Positions 35,834 to 46,536 of a stretch of DNA of 64,000 bases are shown one piece after another. The notes beneath the pieces were generated by a model. The model saw nothing but the letters and a program-made list of their open reading frames with translations. It made no database searches and was not told the origin of the DNA. The stretch covers positions 868,001 to 932,000 of the forward strand of contig NZ_CP044399.1 of the NCBI RefSeq assembly GCF_008931805.1. The letters run 5' to 3'. The stretch's first letter is position 1. Each line of letters starts with the position of its first letter. This DNA comes from Moritella marina ATCC 15381 (lineage in GTDB: Bacteria; Pseudomonadota; Gammaproteobacteria; Enterobacterales; Moritellaceae). The position numbers were made by a program, and so were the translations under genes.

Positions 35834-38443
35834 TTAATTTAATGCTAACTCAGTTCTGGAGGCTGGTTTTTGGCGCGTTGGAGCCGTTATCGTCGTTAGA
35901 AAAGCTTGTAATGCTTGGGCTTCCTCGACGGTTAGATTTAACGGCCTTATCTGTTTGGACAATACCGGGTAAGTAGGGTCATACTTATTCCAACCAAATG
36001 GGGCATTGTCTGCCATACCAGCTGAGTACATAGATATAACACCTTCCATGGTATCTAGTAACCCATTGTGGAACCAAGGCTGATGGTTCATTACATCGCG
36101 TAATGACGGTGTTTTAAATTTACCGACGCTACTTGGTTTACCATCGATATTGTATAGACCCAGATCTTCATAGAAACCTTGATAATAAGTCAGTCCGACA
36201 TTTTGCATTTTATGATCGGTAAACTCAGCGCCCATATGGCAGTTAACGCAGCGACCATTGCGACGGAAGATATCTAACCCCCACAGTTCCTTATCTGAAA
36301 GCGCACTGGTATCTCCCGCACTATCCGCTTGGCTGACAAACGTATCGAAGCGACTCGTGTTACTAATGATAGTACGTTGGAAAGTCGCCAGTACCATACC
36401 GAGTTGTTGCTCTGTGATGTCGGAGTTTATGCCACCCTCGGAAAAGGCTTGTTTAAACAGAGCCGGATATTGTGGATGCGCATTGAGCCGAGAGAGTAAA
36501 TTAGGCAAGCTTTCAGCCATCTCGACCGGATCTTGGATCGGCATTAATGCTTGCTGTTCTAATGTTGCAGCGCGACTGTCCCAGAATAAAGTCGGTAGGA
36601 AGGCACTGTTGACAATCGTTGGCGCGTTACGCTTTCCACGCTGGCGATCATGACCAATAGACACTTCTTGTCCGTCGCCCCAGCCTAATTTAGGATCGTG
36701 ACAACTCGAACAGCTCACATCACCGGCTTGTGATAAGACTGGATCAAAGAACAGTTTTTCGCCTAGGCTAACCTTTCGTTCATTGTAAGGGTTGGTATGA
36801 GGAAAGCTGGGTTTCGGCATCAGACCTAACTCTTGGTAACTCAATTCATCATCGACAAAGGCGGGTGGCCAGTGATCAGAATTACTGGCGTAAGCTTGTC
36901 TTAGATGGTTGAAATTTGGTTTACTGTGATTATTTACTGAACGTGGATCTTCACTTGCGCGTTGTTCAAATTCAGTGGCTATGAGCAAAATACGAGCGGT
37001 GTCAGTATCGGTGGCTACTTTAGTGTGTAAATCCGTCATTGTCGGTAAACTATATAAACCATAACCTGCCGTTTTTTTAACCCAATAATCACCAGATTTC
37101 GGTTGATTTAATGAGGTTGTATATAACAAGTTGTAATCGCTTTTTTGTTCCCCTTTATAAAGTAACATCGCCAGTTCATCGGTTGTGGGGACTCGCCAAT
37201 TATTGCGACCACAATACTGCGCTTGGTTAATATCAGCGATAATTGCTGGTACATCAACCTGTATCGATAATACTTGGTTAGTGTTGCTGTTATCTTGTGG
37301 ATCAGGTGTTAACCAATAGACATTAGAAAATTGGTTATCACGTAAATACAGATTATCACGAACTAAACCACGCATATCATCTAAACAGCGCCAAGGATTA
37401 TCACTGTAATCTGAATCTTGTAGCGATTTCGCTAAGGGTTGACCGTCATTATCTAAGCGGATAAAACTGTCTTGTTCTGCTTGTGGTTTTTCTTGTTCTG
37501 CGGGTAATGTTGTATCACGTTTGACGCCACTGACAAGCATTGCTGATTTAGGCTTTCGCTTGTTTGCCATCACAGTTGCATATCGCCCTGTGGCAAAATC
37601 GAGTGTTGGCGCGACATTGTCACTGTGTGGCTGGCCATCATCATCGGCTAACCAGTAAGTTTCAAAACCTGTTGGGGCAAAAAAGTAAGGGTCAATTGCC
37701 GCTTGATTATTATCGAGTGCATAATCTTGCTCACTAATCAGTTTCTTCATTTCGTAACTTGAAGGTAAGCGCCAGTCGTTACGTCCACACCAGCTCTGTT
37801 GGTTAGCGTATTCAACGAGCCTATCTGTGGTACATGCTTGGCTATTATCATCACTTTCTGAAAATTGACACTGTGCTTGAAAGGCGGGCAGGGTCGGTGG
37901 CCAATTCCCCCAAGCATAGGTCTGTGATGTTGGCTGTAACGGTGTCGCCCAAACCACGCCCTGATGTGTTTGAGTATCCGCTACGCATTGCCAAACTTTA
38001 TCTTTAGTTGAGTCTCCGAGCGCTAGTGTAGTGAAGCGGGGGCTTGGCTTATTGACTCTGATAAGCCAGTTTATCGTTTCAATTTTATCGTTTGAAATGA
38101 TAGCTATTTTAACATGATCAGACCCTTGGGCGTCGGCGTTAGCTTGGTAGGTAAAGGTATCACCTTGTACACTGGCATTACCCTGTGATCCTGGTTGGAT
38201 CAGGCGTAATTCTTGCGTTGCGGTTAAGGTATACTGCTTTGTGGTTGTCAGCCCTTGGGTTAACTGGATGCGCGGGTTTAACAGTAAAGTCTGCTTATTA
38301 CCCGAATCTGTATCAGTATTTGAGCCTGTACCAGAGTTTGTCACTGCTTCACTTGAGCTGTCATTACCGCATGCAGCCAGTAGCGTACAGCAGGTGATGA
38401 GCATGAGCTGACGTCGCATGTTCTTTAATGTATGTGTTGTCAT
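35834..38443 (-). CDS. Lipoprotein: DUF1566 repeats fused to di-haem cytochrome c peroxidase
   Basis: An 869-residue lipoprotein (lipobox LLAAC) with a Ser/Thr/Gly linker and a beta-sandwich of about 100 residues. Two DUF1566 (Lcl-type) modules follow, ending CGRNDWRLPSSYEMKKLI and CGRNNWRVPTTDELAMLL. The C-terminal MauG/CcpA-type peroxidase starts near residue 540, with haem motifs CSSCH (about 578) and CVNCH (about 732). The peroxidase could reduce H2O2 or oxidise a protein side chain at the outer membrane surface or periplasm. The start codon overlaps the preceding stop (TAATG), so the two lipoproteins are co-translated. A Fur-like box precedes the operon. Confidence 0.85.
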   Translation of the reverse strand: MTTHTLKNMRRQLMLITCCTLLAACGNDSSSEAVTNSGTGSNTDTDSGNKQTLLLNPRIQLTQGLTTTKQYTLTATQELRLIQPGSQGNASVQGDTFTYQANADAQGSDHVKIAIISNDKIETINWLIRVNKPSPRFTTLALGDSTKDKVWQCVADTQTHQGVVWATPLQPTSQTYAWGNWPPTLPAFQAQCQFSESDDNSQACTTDRLVEYANQQSWCGRNDWRLPSSYEMKKLISEQDYALDNNQAAIDPYFFAPTGFETYWLADDDGQPHSDNVAPTLDFATGRYATVMANKRKPKSAMLVSGVKRDTTLPAEQEKPQAEQDSFIRLDNDGQPLAKSLQDSDYSDNPWRCLDDMRGLVRDNLYLRDNQFSNVYWLTPDPQDNSNTNQVLSIQVDVPAIIADINQAQYCGRNNWRVPTTDELAMLLYKGEQKSDYNLLYTTSLNQPKSGDYWVKKTAGYGLYSLPTMTDLHTKVATDTDTARILLIATEFEQRASEDPRSVNNHSKPNFNHLRQAYASNSDHWPPAFVDDELSYQELGLMPKPSFPHTNPYNERKVSLGEKLFFDPVLSQAGDVSCSSCHDPKLGWGDGQEVSIGHDRQRGKRNAPTIVNSAFLPTLFWDSRAATLEQQALMPIQDPVEMAESLPNLLSRLNAHPQYPALFKQAFSEGGINSDITEQQLGMVLATFQRTIISNTSRFDTFVSQADSAGDTSALSDKELWGLDIFRRNGRCVNCHMGAEFTDHKMQNVGLTYYQGFYEDLGLYNIDGKPSSVGKFKTPSLRDVMNHQPWFHNGLLDTMEGVISMYSAGMADNAPFGWNKYDPTYPVLSKQIRPLNLTVEEAQALQAFLTTITAPTRQKPASRTELALN

Positions 38444-40068
38444 TATGGTTGTAATCTCGTTGTTGAGATCAGACGCACGCGGTGCATTTCGGTATTCTGC
38501 ACTCGACCACTATCAGCCCAAATATCTTGGAATGCGACTGCCCAGTGCTTTGTTTCAGGTTTGTATGAATCGACACTCGAAGTCCAGTAATAACTATTTT
38601 CTTCTACGATTGTGTCATTAAGTACACTGGTTATGTAGCCAGCTCGATAAAATTCAAAAGCGAATGGCTCAACATTAATAAGCAGGCTTTTTAATTCGTT
38701 TTGAGTTGGTAAGCGCCAGTTGGTTTGTCCGCATTCATTCGCTTGATTGATTTGCTTAGCGTATTCTACGGCTTGCGCGTGATTTTTCAGTGGTTCAGTT
38801 TTACTGATGCGTTGCCATAAAATTTGCGTGTTTGGTAATGCTGATTTGTATGCTAAATCCGATGTACAAGTCCAGTTTGCACTCTCTTGTTTTACCAGTG
38901 CTTGGCCGAGTGGCCCATGCTTAACAAAACGTGACTTCCAGTTGGCATTTTCATCGACGTCATTAGCAATACTTTGTGGTGTTAATGGTGCTGTTATTTC
39001 TGGAACTTCATTATCTTTTTTATCAGGGATAACAGTACCGTTTACTAACATAGTGAAGTGCGGTTCATTGGTTGAACGCGGCGGCATATTAGCAAAGTCA
39101 AAATCTTCACCCATCCACATCACATGTGCATCGCCAACAAGGGCATTTGAGCCTTGCCAATCACCGTCGACAGGACTGATATCGTGGCCATTGGCATAAA
39201 TAGTAAATGAATTAGTCCAATATGCTTCATCAAAATTAGAATCGACATAAGGAAAATAAAAGTTGTTTATTGGCGATTGTTTGGCATCTTCATCGAATAG
39301 TTTTTTATCTAATAGTGTTTGCCATTCAGCTTGCGTCGCTAAACGCCAATCAGAGCGCCCACACAGTTTCTCTGTATTTGCTACGGCAACCAGATTATCG
39401 GTATTGCAGTCGTTACCGAGTATACAGCTAGCTTCACTGTAATCACGATTGTTGATTGTACGATCGCCCCAGTAGTAAGTTGCATCAAATGCATATTTGC
39501 CATTTGCTTGCGGTACTTGCCACATCAGTTCGCTACTATTATCGGTGACACAACTCCAGTCACTGGCATTGGCTGCTCGCGCTTGATCTTCGCTAGATAG
39601 TACAGTGCCGTCTAAAGCAACTTTACTAAAACGAACCATAGGTTTATTGGATTTGCCGTTGTATAGCGGCAATGCACTGCCATTAAGAGTGTAGATGTTG
39701 TTATCAATTTGATAATTAATTTCAAATTGATAGTTATGTTGAGCGGCGGAGATCTCAGCATTTACAGTCCGGCTATCAGATACGTAGGGTTTAAAATGCA
39801 TTTTTCCCGTTGTGCTATCGATGCTGGCGTCACCAAAGTTGGCTTTGATATTGATAACTTGCACTGCATTGATAGCGGTAACACCTGGCGCCGAAAATGC
39901 AATCAACATGGCGGAGATTGGCGTTATGTCACTGGCTTTAATTTCGACAGCTGTTGTTGTGGTTTGTTGTGGTTTTTTATTCGTTACTTGTGCTGCCGTT
40001 GAATTTGAATCATCGCATGCGCTAATCAAAAGGCTAATGCAAGCTATAGATAATGCTGTTTTTTTCAT
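38443..40068 (-). CDS. DUF1566-repeat lipoprotein
   Basis: A 541-residue lipoprotein with lipobox LISAC (C18). An N-terminal beta region (about 30-160) precedes two DUF1566 modules with the same signatures as its partner (CGRSDWRLATQAEWQTLL; CGQTNWRLPTQNELKSLL). The final WTSS...VRLISTTR closes the second module. These modules resemble the fibrinogen-like/FGE-related folds found on surface proteins. It is the first gene of a two-gene operon with the peroxidase fusion. Shared architecture suggests a surface complex, possibly tied to iron or peroxide because of the upstream Fur-like box. Confidence 0.82.
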   Translation of the reverse strand: MKKTALSIACISLLISACDDSNSTAAQVTNKKPQQTTTTAVEIKASDITPISAMLIAFSAPGVTAINAVQVINIKANFGDASIDSTTGKMHFKPYVSDSRTVNAEISAAQHNYQFEINYQIDNNIYTLNGSALPLYNGKSNKPMVRFSKVALDGTVLSSEDQARAANASDWSCVTDNSSELMWQVPQANGKYAFDATYYWGDRTINNRDYSEASCILGNDCNTDNLVAVANTEKLCGRSDWRLATQAEWQTLLDKKLFDEDAKQSPINNFYFPYVDSNFDEAYWTNSFTIYANGHDISPVDGDWQGSNALVGDAHVMWMGEDFDFANMPPRSTNEPHFTMLVNGTVIPDKKDNEVPEITAPLTPQSIANDVDENANWKSRFVKHGPLGQALVKQESANWTCTSDLAYKSALPNTQILWQRISKTEPLKNHAQAVEYAKQINQANECGQTNWRLPTQNELKSLLINVEPFAFEFYRAGYITSVLNDTIVEENSYYWTSSVDSYKPETKHWAVAFQDIWADSGRVQNTEMHRVRLISTTRLQP

Positions 40069-40138
40069 TTTTTATAGTCTTATTATAAATATAGGGGGAG
40101 GATAATAAATAACTATAAAATAAAATGCAAATATAAGT

Positions 40139-40157
40139 GATAATAATTATCATTTAT
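40139..40157 (-). promoter_or_regulatory. Fur-like box upstream of the peroxidase operon
   Basis: GATAATAATTATCATTTAT matches 14 of 19 positions of the classical Fur box GATAATGATAATCATTATC. It lies about 70 bases upstream of the first lipoprotein start, where a promoter would be. Confidence 0.55.
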
Positions 40158-40213
40158 ATTTGCGTGTAGGAAAACAAGTATAGTCTTTAAAGAACGGAAA
40201 TGTTGTGGTGAGG

Positions 40214-41089
40214 TTATTTGTTAATTAAATATTGCTGTAGCTCGACACCTGGGATGGAGCTGGCTGTTGCCACCGCGATAGCGGCCCATTGAGACCCCGT
40301 TGTCATCGCGTCGGCAATATCCTGTTGTGCCAGTAATCCATGTATTAACCCCGATGCGAATGCATCACCAGCACCAGTTGTATCAACGACACTTGCATCG
40401 ACTGCGGACACGGTAATAGCCTGGCTTTGGCTGTATGCCACCGCGCCATGCTCACCATCGGTAATAACAAAATAACGTAATTGCTTACCGCTTATCTGCT
40501 GCCCATACTGCCAGATTGAGGCGTGATCTTGAGCATTACTATTACTATTGTTATTAATATTGTGATTGCGCATATCCGATTTAGACGAAATCAATATATG
40601 GCAAGGACGAGGTCGACTATCCTTGGCTAATTGTGCGACGACTAAGCTTGATTTTAGTGCGGTTTGTGCCCATTGCTCACAACCTACTGCAGACGAATTA
40701 ATATATAACGCCTGCCATTGGCTAAAATCGGGCGCGGTTCCTAAGGTAAAGACAGGGCGTTGTGGACGTATGATCGTGCGTTCACCGTCGGGTGTCATGA
40801 TTAATAATAATTCTGGCGTATCGAGATCATTACGTTGCAATAAGCTACAGTCTAATCCTTGAATACTGGCTTCAGCCAATAACCAATCGGCGGTCTTATC
40901 ATTGCCGACTTGACTGACTAACGCCACTTTGTGACCTGCATAAATTAAACCTAATCCGGTATTGGCACCGCCACCCCCTAAGCGTCGACCATTATCAGCA
41001 TAATAATGGCGCCCACCCGTGGCGAGTTGCCTATCTAGTTGTAACACCCGATCACAGTTTAGGTTTGCAAGTAAGAGGATATTTGACAT
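40214..41089 (-). CDS. PfkB-family carbohydrate/nucleoside kinase
   Basis: A 291-residue ribokinase-fold kinase. The N-terminal signature GGRHYYADNGRRLGGGGANTG and the C-terminal VDTTGAGDAFASGL (anion hole and catalytic Asp) are both intact. It phosphorylates a sugar or nucleoside hydroxyl with ATP; the substrate cannot be assigned from sequence. A His/Asn-rich insert (NHNINNNSNSNAQDHA, about residues 175-190) is unusual for the family and likely a surface loop. It is a single-gene unit, divergent from the GGDEF-EAL gene. Confidence 0.85.
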   Translation of the reverse strand: MSNILLLANLNCDRVLQLDRQLATGGRHYYADNGRRLGGGGANTGLGLIYAGHKVALVSQVGNDKTADWLLAEASIQGLDCSLLQRNDLDTPELLLIMTPDGERTIIRPQRPVFTLGTAPDFSQWQALYINSSAVGCEQWAQTALKSSLVVAQLAKDSRPRPCHILISSKSDMRNHNINNNSNSNAQDHASIWQYGQQISGKQLRYFVITDGEHGAVAYSQSQAITVSAVDASVVDTTGAGDAFASGLIHGLLAQQDIADAMTTGSQWAAIAVATASSIPGVELQQYLINK

Positions 41090-41440
41090 CGCTATGGGCC
41101 TTAAAGATAGGGAGAAGATAATTATCCCTCAATTGCCAAGTAAAGGAAATAACAGTGCGTAGGCAAGGGGTTAAAATGAGTTAATAAGGTACTAAAGTGA
41201 GTGATATCGCACACTTTATTCATTTACCTAGCTGACCTGATCCACTAAATATTATAGGATTATTTTGGTATAAAAAATGATGATTATTGGATGCTTTGGG
41301 GGCGCTTTTATACTTTGCTTTATCAACTCTGAGTGTATTACTATGTGGTTAATCTTGAATGTTTATTACACAGTAATATCAATGGATTAGGTGTTAATAC
41401 ACTTTTTTATAAATGATTATAAAGAGTTATAAGTTACATT
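41090..41440. other. Intergenic region between divergent genes
   Basis: Holds the promoters of the PfkB kinase and the GGDEF-EAL gene. A short imperfect repeat AAAGTG...CACTTT lies at about 41193-41217. No small gene was seen. Confidence 0.35.
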
Positions 41441-44400
41441 ATGAGAACCCTGTCAGTTAAAGCAAAATTAATCATATCTCTCGCTATTCCGACACTGTTT
41501 GTTTGTGTCATTATCGCGATGTATATTGCTCAGCACATTAAGTCGGCAAGGGATGCTGATGCCGCTATTGTCGTGGTGCAACAATCAATGTTGATTAATG
41601 CTTTAGTGCATGAAATACAAGCAGAGCGGGGCCTTAGCGCATCCTTGTTCACGAGCAAGGATGAAGGCTTAAAACAAAGGCTTGATGCACAACGACAACA
41701 AACCGATCAGCAATTTATCTTATTTAATCAATTAATCGCTGATAATAAAGCGGTAAAGCGATTAGCACAACAGCATAATGTCATTAACCTGCAGCACCAT
41801 ATCACCTCAATACGTCACGCTATAGATGCAGATAATCGTGACCAGTTTAACAATTACACACAAGCCGTCGCCAGCAACCTTAATGTTATCAGTGCACTAC
41901 AAGAAGCAGTTTCTGATAGTGAACTATTGTTGAATTTGGAGTTTTACATTCCTTTAATCTGGTTTAAAGAATTTGCCAGTTTAGAGCGCGGTTCATTTCA
42001 TGGTATTTATAACGCCAAAGATTTCAATCAAGTAGCACTTGCCCGATTGTTTGGTTTACGTGATAAGCAAGAGCTGATTTTTTTACAACTACAACGCTTA
42101 ATACCCGGTGCACTTAAAGATGACCTGAGCAAGATTGCAGCTTACGGACGTGATAGCAAGTTAAGTCAGATCATGAATCAAGCCAAATTTGAAAGTAAAA
42201 AACAAGATTTGTTAAACGAAGGTCGATCGTATTTTGGTTTGATTAACCACTATTTTAAAGGCTATTTATTACGTCGTGACCAGGTTTATTACCAGCAGTT
42301 TATGGCGGTTTACCAAGACGCCTTTAGCATGCTATCTGCGTATAAGCAGATGGATTATGCTAATCCTCAAATCGCAGTGTTATTCGATACTCTCGAGCGT
42401 TATAGACTGGTTATCGAAGGCTTAGATAAAGTGGTTATTGATAAAGATGAAATAAGCGGCATAGATGCAACCTTTCTAGTATTAGAAGATAGTGCTATCG
42501 AAAGTATGGATTTGGTGCGAGATGATATTTTACATATTCGTTTTACAGACTGGTGGGAAGGGTCAACACAACGGATTGACATTATTGAAGGGATCATTGA
42601 CTCAACGAGTAACCAATATATCAGTACCTTAGAGGGGTTACAAAGGAAAAAGCAACAACAGTTGTGGCTTGAAATCACGTTGATCTTGACCATTTTGTTA
42701 GTGGGGGTCGGTTTAGCTTATCGTACGGTTAATCAAGTGATTCAAGAGCTACGTATGTTTACTGACAAGATGAAAAGTCTTAACTCATCAGGCTGTCATA
42801 AAAAACTCGATATTCACACTGATTCACATTTGGTTACCGATGTTGTTGATACTTTTAATGATATTGTTACTTCCATTGACGTAACTCAGCATGAACATCT
42901 GTTATCGAGTGCATTCTTTAATAGTGCTGGCGAAGGCATGGTGGTGAGCGATAAGCACAATAATATTGAAATGATAAATCCAGCATTTACCCGCATGACT
43001 GGATTTTCTAAGCAAGATGTATTGAGTAAGAGTATCTTATATTTCTTGGTTGATAAGTATGATCAAAAGATTGCACATAAAACCATCATGCGAACTTTGA
43101 TAGCCAAAGGTTGCTGGGAAAGTGAAGTTAAAATAACCGATAAAAATAATGACACGAGTTCGGTATTTATTTCCGTGGCGGTAGTGAAAGATAAAGACGC
43201 GAATATCAGCCACTATATTTATTTATTGAAAAATTTAGATAAATGGAAAAGGTACGAAGATGAAATTTGGGTAAAAGCGAATTTTGATTCTCTGACCAAT
43301 TTACCTAACCGTGAGATGGGGTTAGAGAAGTTGAAACAAGTTGTAGAGCATTCTAAGCGCTACCGAATTATGGCTGCGGTGATGTTTATCGATCTTGATA
43401 ACTTCAAGTTGATTAATGATAGCCTTGGCCATAGCGCGGGTGATGAACTGCTTTGTCATGTAAGTGAACGCTTACGAAAAAATGTGCGTGCCACCGATAT
43501 TGTGTGTCGTTTAGGTGGCGATGAGTTTGTGGTGATCTTGTCTGAAATTAAATATGTCAATGAAGCTAAAGTATTGGCGGATAAATTGATTGCAGAAATA
43601 TCAAAGCCTTATTTGTTACAAGAGAAACATGATGGTGTTATTTCTGCCAGCATTGGCATTACTTTAACGCCTGATGACGCCTCTGATGTAGAAACCTTAG
43701 TTAAAAATGCGGATACCGCGATGTATCATGCGAAAGAACTGGGTCGTAATAATAGCCAGTTTTATACCCCAGAATTAAACAAAAAAGTCACTGCCCGTAT
43801 GGCGCTAGAGCAAGCGCTTTATCGTGGCTTAATGCGTGATGAATTTATCTCTTATTACCAACCTATTTTTGAAATAGACAGTAAAAAAGTGATTGGTGTG
43901 GAAGCGTTGATCCGTTGGAATCACCCCGAGAAAGGCTTGGTGTATCCAGGAGATTTTATTGACTTGGCTGAAGAAGTTGGGGTTGTCATTGATTTTGGTA
44001 ATTTGATGATCACGCAAACAGTGTTACAGCTACAAGCTTGGCAAGCTGCAGGGATTTATATACATGCAGCGATTAATATTTCATCCAAGCAATTTGCACC
44101 AGGACACGCAGAAAGATTAGTCGAATTGGTTGCCAGTGAGCTACAGAAATATAATATACCGGGTGAATATTTACATATTGAGATCACCGAACGGGTGTTT
44201 ATGGAGAACACTGAATTAGTCGCTGACACGCTACAGAAACTGCGTAATTTGGGTGTGCGTATCCACCTTGATGATTTTGGTACTGGTTATTCATCGTTGA
44301 AATACTTGATTAACTTCCCGGTTGATTATTTAAAAATTGATCGCAGCTTTATTGCTCGTATTGGTGATAATGACAATGCACGTAAGGTGATTAAGTCGAT

Positions 44401-44602
44401 TGTCGCGATGACAAAAGAACTTGAGTTGAAAGTCGTCGCCGAAGGCATTGAAGAACAAAGTGAATGTGAATTTTTAGCGCAACTTGGTTGTGAATACGGT
44501 CAAGGATTTTGGTTTGCCAGACCGGTCGCAGTGGATGAGTTGAGTTTACCATCGATAAAATCTGGGCATAAAGCCAATGCAGATAAAGCTAATGCCATCT
44601 GA
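41441..44602 (+). CDS. NIT-PAS-GGDEF-EAL membrane protein, dual c-di-GMP enzyme
   Basis: A 1053-residue sensor. A helix (about 9-28) is followed by a periplasmic nitrate/nitrite-sensing NIT domain (EIQAERGLSASLFTS) and a second helix near 408-428. HAMP-like and PAS segments (NSAGEGMVVSDKHN) lead to GGDEF (residues 692-696) with inhibitory site RATD five residues before it. The EAL domain begins EALIRW at 821, with DDFGTGYSS, KIDRSF and AEGIE retained. Both synthase and phosphodiesterase sites look competent, so net activity is unclear. Nitrate or nitrite as ligand is family-based inference. Confidence 0.92.
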   Translation: MRTLSVKAKLIISLAIPTLFVCVIIAMYIAQHIKSARDADAAIVVVQQSMLINALVHEIQAERGLSASLFTSKDEGLKQRLDAQRQQTDQQFILFNQLIADNKAVKRLAQQHNVINLQHHITSIRHAIDADNRDQFNNYTQAVASNLNVISALQEAVSDSELLLNLEFYIPLIWFKEFASLERGSFHGIYNAKDFNQVALARLFGLRDKQELIFLQLQRLIPGALKDDLSKIAAYGRDSKLSQIMNQAKFESKKQDLLNEGRSYFGLINHYFKGYLLRRDQVYYQQFMAVYQDAFSMLSAYKQMDYANPQIAVLFDTLERYRLVIEGLDKVVIDKDEISGIDATFLVLEDSAIESMDLVRDDILHIRFTDWWEGSTQRIDIIEGIIDSTSNQYISTLEGLQRKKQQQLWLEITLILTILLVGVGLAYRTVNQVIQELRMFTDKMKSLNSSGCHKKLDIHTDSHLVTDVVDTFNDIVTSIDVTQHEHLLSSAFFNSAGEGMVVSDKHNNIEMINPAFTRMTGFSKQDVLSKSILYFLVDKYDQKIAHKTIMRTLIAKGCWESEVKITDKNNDTSSVFISVAVVKDKDANISHYIYLLKNLDKWKRYEDEIWVKANFDSLTNLPNREMGLEKLKQVVEHSKRYRIMAAVMFIDLDNFKLINDSLGHSAGDELLCHVSERLRKNVRATDIVCRLGGDEFVVILSEIKYVNEAKVLADKLIAEISKPYLLQEKHDGVISASIGITLTPDDASDVETLVKNADTAMYHAKELGRNNSQFYTPELNKKVTARMALEQALYRGLMRDEFISYYQPIFEIDSKKVIGVEALIRWNHPEKGLVYPGDFIDLAEEVGVVIDFGNLMITQTVLQLQAWQAAGIYIHAAINISSKQFAPGHAERLVELVASELQKYNIPGEYLHIEITERVFMENTELVADTLQKLRNLGVRIHLDDFGTGYSSLKYLINFPVDYLKIDRSFIARIGDNDNARKVIKSIVAMTKELELKVVAEGIEEQSECEFLAQLGCEYGQGFWFARPVAVDELSLPSIKSGHKANADKANAI

Positions 44603-44638
44603 GCAAGTGCTTTAATAGGTGCTGTTGTGATGGAAATA

Positions 44639-44675
44639 TAGCCTATTACATACCCTATTGTGTGTATATAGGCTA
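44639..44675 (+). terminator. Possible terminator after the GGDEF-EAL gene
   Basis: An 8-bp stem TAGCCTAT / ATAGGCTA with a long loop, 37 bases after the stop and without a T-run. A weak candidate. Confidence 0.35.
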
Positions 44676-44838
44676 CCGCTCACAAATGCGCTTCCTAAAA
44701 GGCGTTATACATACTAATTTAAAAAGGCAGTGATACACTTAACGTCATACTTTAGCCGTACTATAGTACTGTTTTATGTACCACCATCAGCATATTTGAT
44801 TTTAACAGGGCAGTTAAATGACAATGAAAAGGATTTTT

Positions 44839-46507
44839 ATGTTTACCTCGATACGTGCCAAATTAAATTTACTCATGGCCATTTTCATATTCTGTTTATT
44901 GTTTTCTATTTATGAGGGTTCTCGTCTGATTGATTACGGTAAAACAGCTGTTGACCAGCAATCAAACATTTATCGTCATGCTAGCACGCTTATTCTTAAC
45001 GCAGACCGTGATGCATACCAGGCTTATTCGGCTTTTCAACAGTATATTATCGATGGTGATGTCGCAGCATTTTCGGTGATTAACAGCAATTTAGATCAAA
45101 TTAAAACCCGATACGGTAAATACATTGAGCTAAATACGGCGAGTGATAATTACAATATTCTGTCGTTAATGGCTGAGTGGCGTCAACTAACCCAAGATTA
45201 TATTGAGAGCCATGATGAGCAAGAAAAAATCATCATTCACTGGGCTATTAATCAAGAGTTTCAAGTATTAAGAAAGCGTTTGAATCAAGAGTTTGACCAA
45301 ATTAATGCGAAATCAGAACAAGCGGTTAATGACTTTCATGTGCATTTATTTAAAGCATTTACTTGGTTGTTAATTGTCTTTACTATTTTATTGATCTCGA
45401 TAGTTTGTATTTACACTTTGATCAAACGCAGTATTATTGCTCGCCTCAATGACCTAAACCGTAATATTGGCTTTATTGCAACTGGCGACCATGATAAGCG
45501 AATTGTGAACCACATTAATGACGAAATGAGTGATTCTTTTACGTATTTAGCGGCGCTGCAATCTGAGTTAAAACAAAATATTGCCACTATTACGCAAGAA
45601 AAAGACATTGCCAATAAGGCGAATAAAGCCAAGAGTACATTTTTGGCGAATATGTCACATGAAATACGCACACCACTCAATGGCATTATCGGCATGGCTG
45701 AGATTTTAAAAGATTCACAGTTATCGCCAATCCAAAAAGATTATCTGATGACGATTGATTCATCGTCACAAACCTTATTGATGTTGATGAATTTGGCGTC
45801 CAACGCGGTGAAATTTACTGCTGCAGGTAAGATCACGCTGGCCTTGAAGACTCAGGCTTTAGATGCTGACAATATCGCCTTATCATTTTCGGTCAAAGAT
45901 ACAGGCATTGGTATTGAATCCGGCAAGCATGGCAAAATATTTGAAGCGTTTCAGCAAGAAGATAATGATACCACGCGTAATTTTGGTGGTACCGGTTTAG
46001 GCTTGTCGATTAGTGCTAAGATTATCAGCTTAATGGGTGGTAATATTGCCATCACGTCGATTAAAGGCGAGGGCAGTGATTTTCATTTTACCATCGCTGT
46101 TGGTATTGAAAAAAACCAGCCTAAGCCAGCCGAATCAGCTTATCAAGCCATTATCGTCAATGCTAATGATACGCAATTTTTACAGTTTGAACTGGCTAAA
46201 TTAGGTATTACATCAACCGAGTGCGCTGACATTAATTGTGTCGCGGCCAGTGTAAAAGCAAACTCGATAATTATTTATAATCAGCAAGAAGTTGAATTAG
46301 CGAAAATCGAATTACAAACCTTGCGCCAAAAGGTAGGTAAAATACCGGTATTACTTGCACGCAGTAACCACAGTGAGCAATTTAATTATGCAGATTTAGT
46401 AGATGGCTATATTACTAAACCGCTGTTTCGATTCCGGCATGGACGATTACTTACCTAAACCTTTTAAGAAAGATATATTTAGAGCAAAGGTGACTAAATA
46501 CAGCTGA
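44839..46507 (+). pseudogene. Hybrid sensor histidine kinase damaged by two deletions
   Basis: The open frame (to TAA 46458) has a membrane helix (about 10-30), a four-helix sensor region, a second helix (about 175-198), a HAMP segment and the HisKA box [15 protein letters not shown]. It then jumps from SSSQTLL straight to [13 protein letters not shown]. The rest of the dimerisation helix and the start of the ATPase domain, about 65-75 residues, are missing. After the ATPase motifs ([16 protein letters not shown]) and a degenerate receiver ending DGYITKP, the frame breaks. [16 protein letters not shown] of a second receiver continues in another frame to TGA 46505-46507. ATG 44839 has AAGGA 5 bases upstream; 44818 is an alternative. 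Confidence 0.75.
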
Positions 46508-46536
46508 TAAAACCGTTAAGGCCGCTATAGTCGGTT

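Noticed and set aside
41193-41217. AAAGTG...CACTTT inverted repeat as an operator
   Set aside because: Only 6-base A/T-rich arms; not distinguishable from chance.
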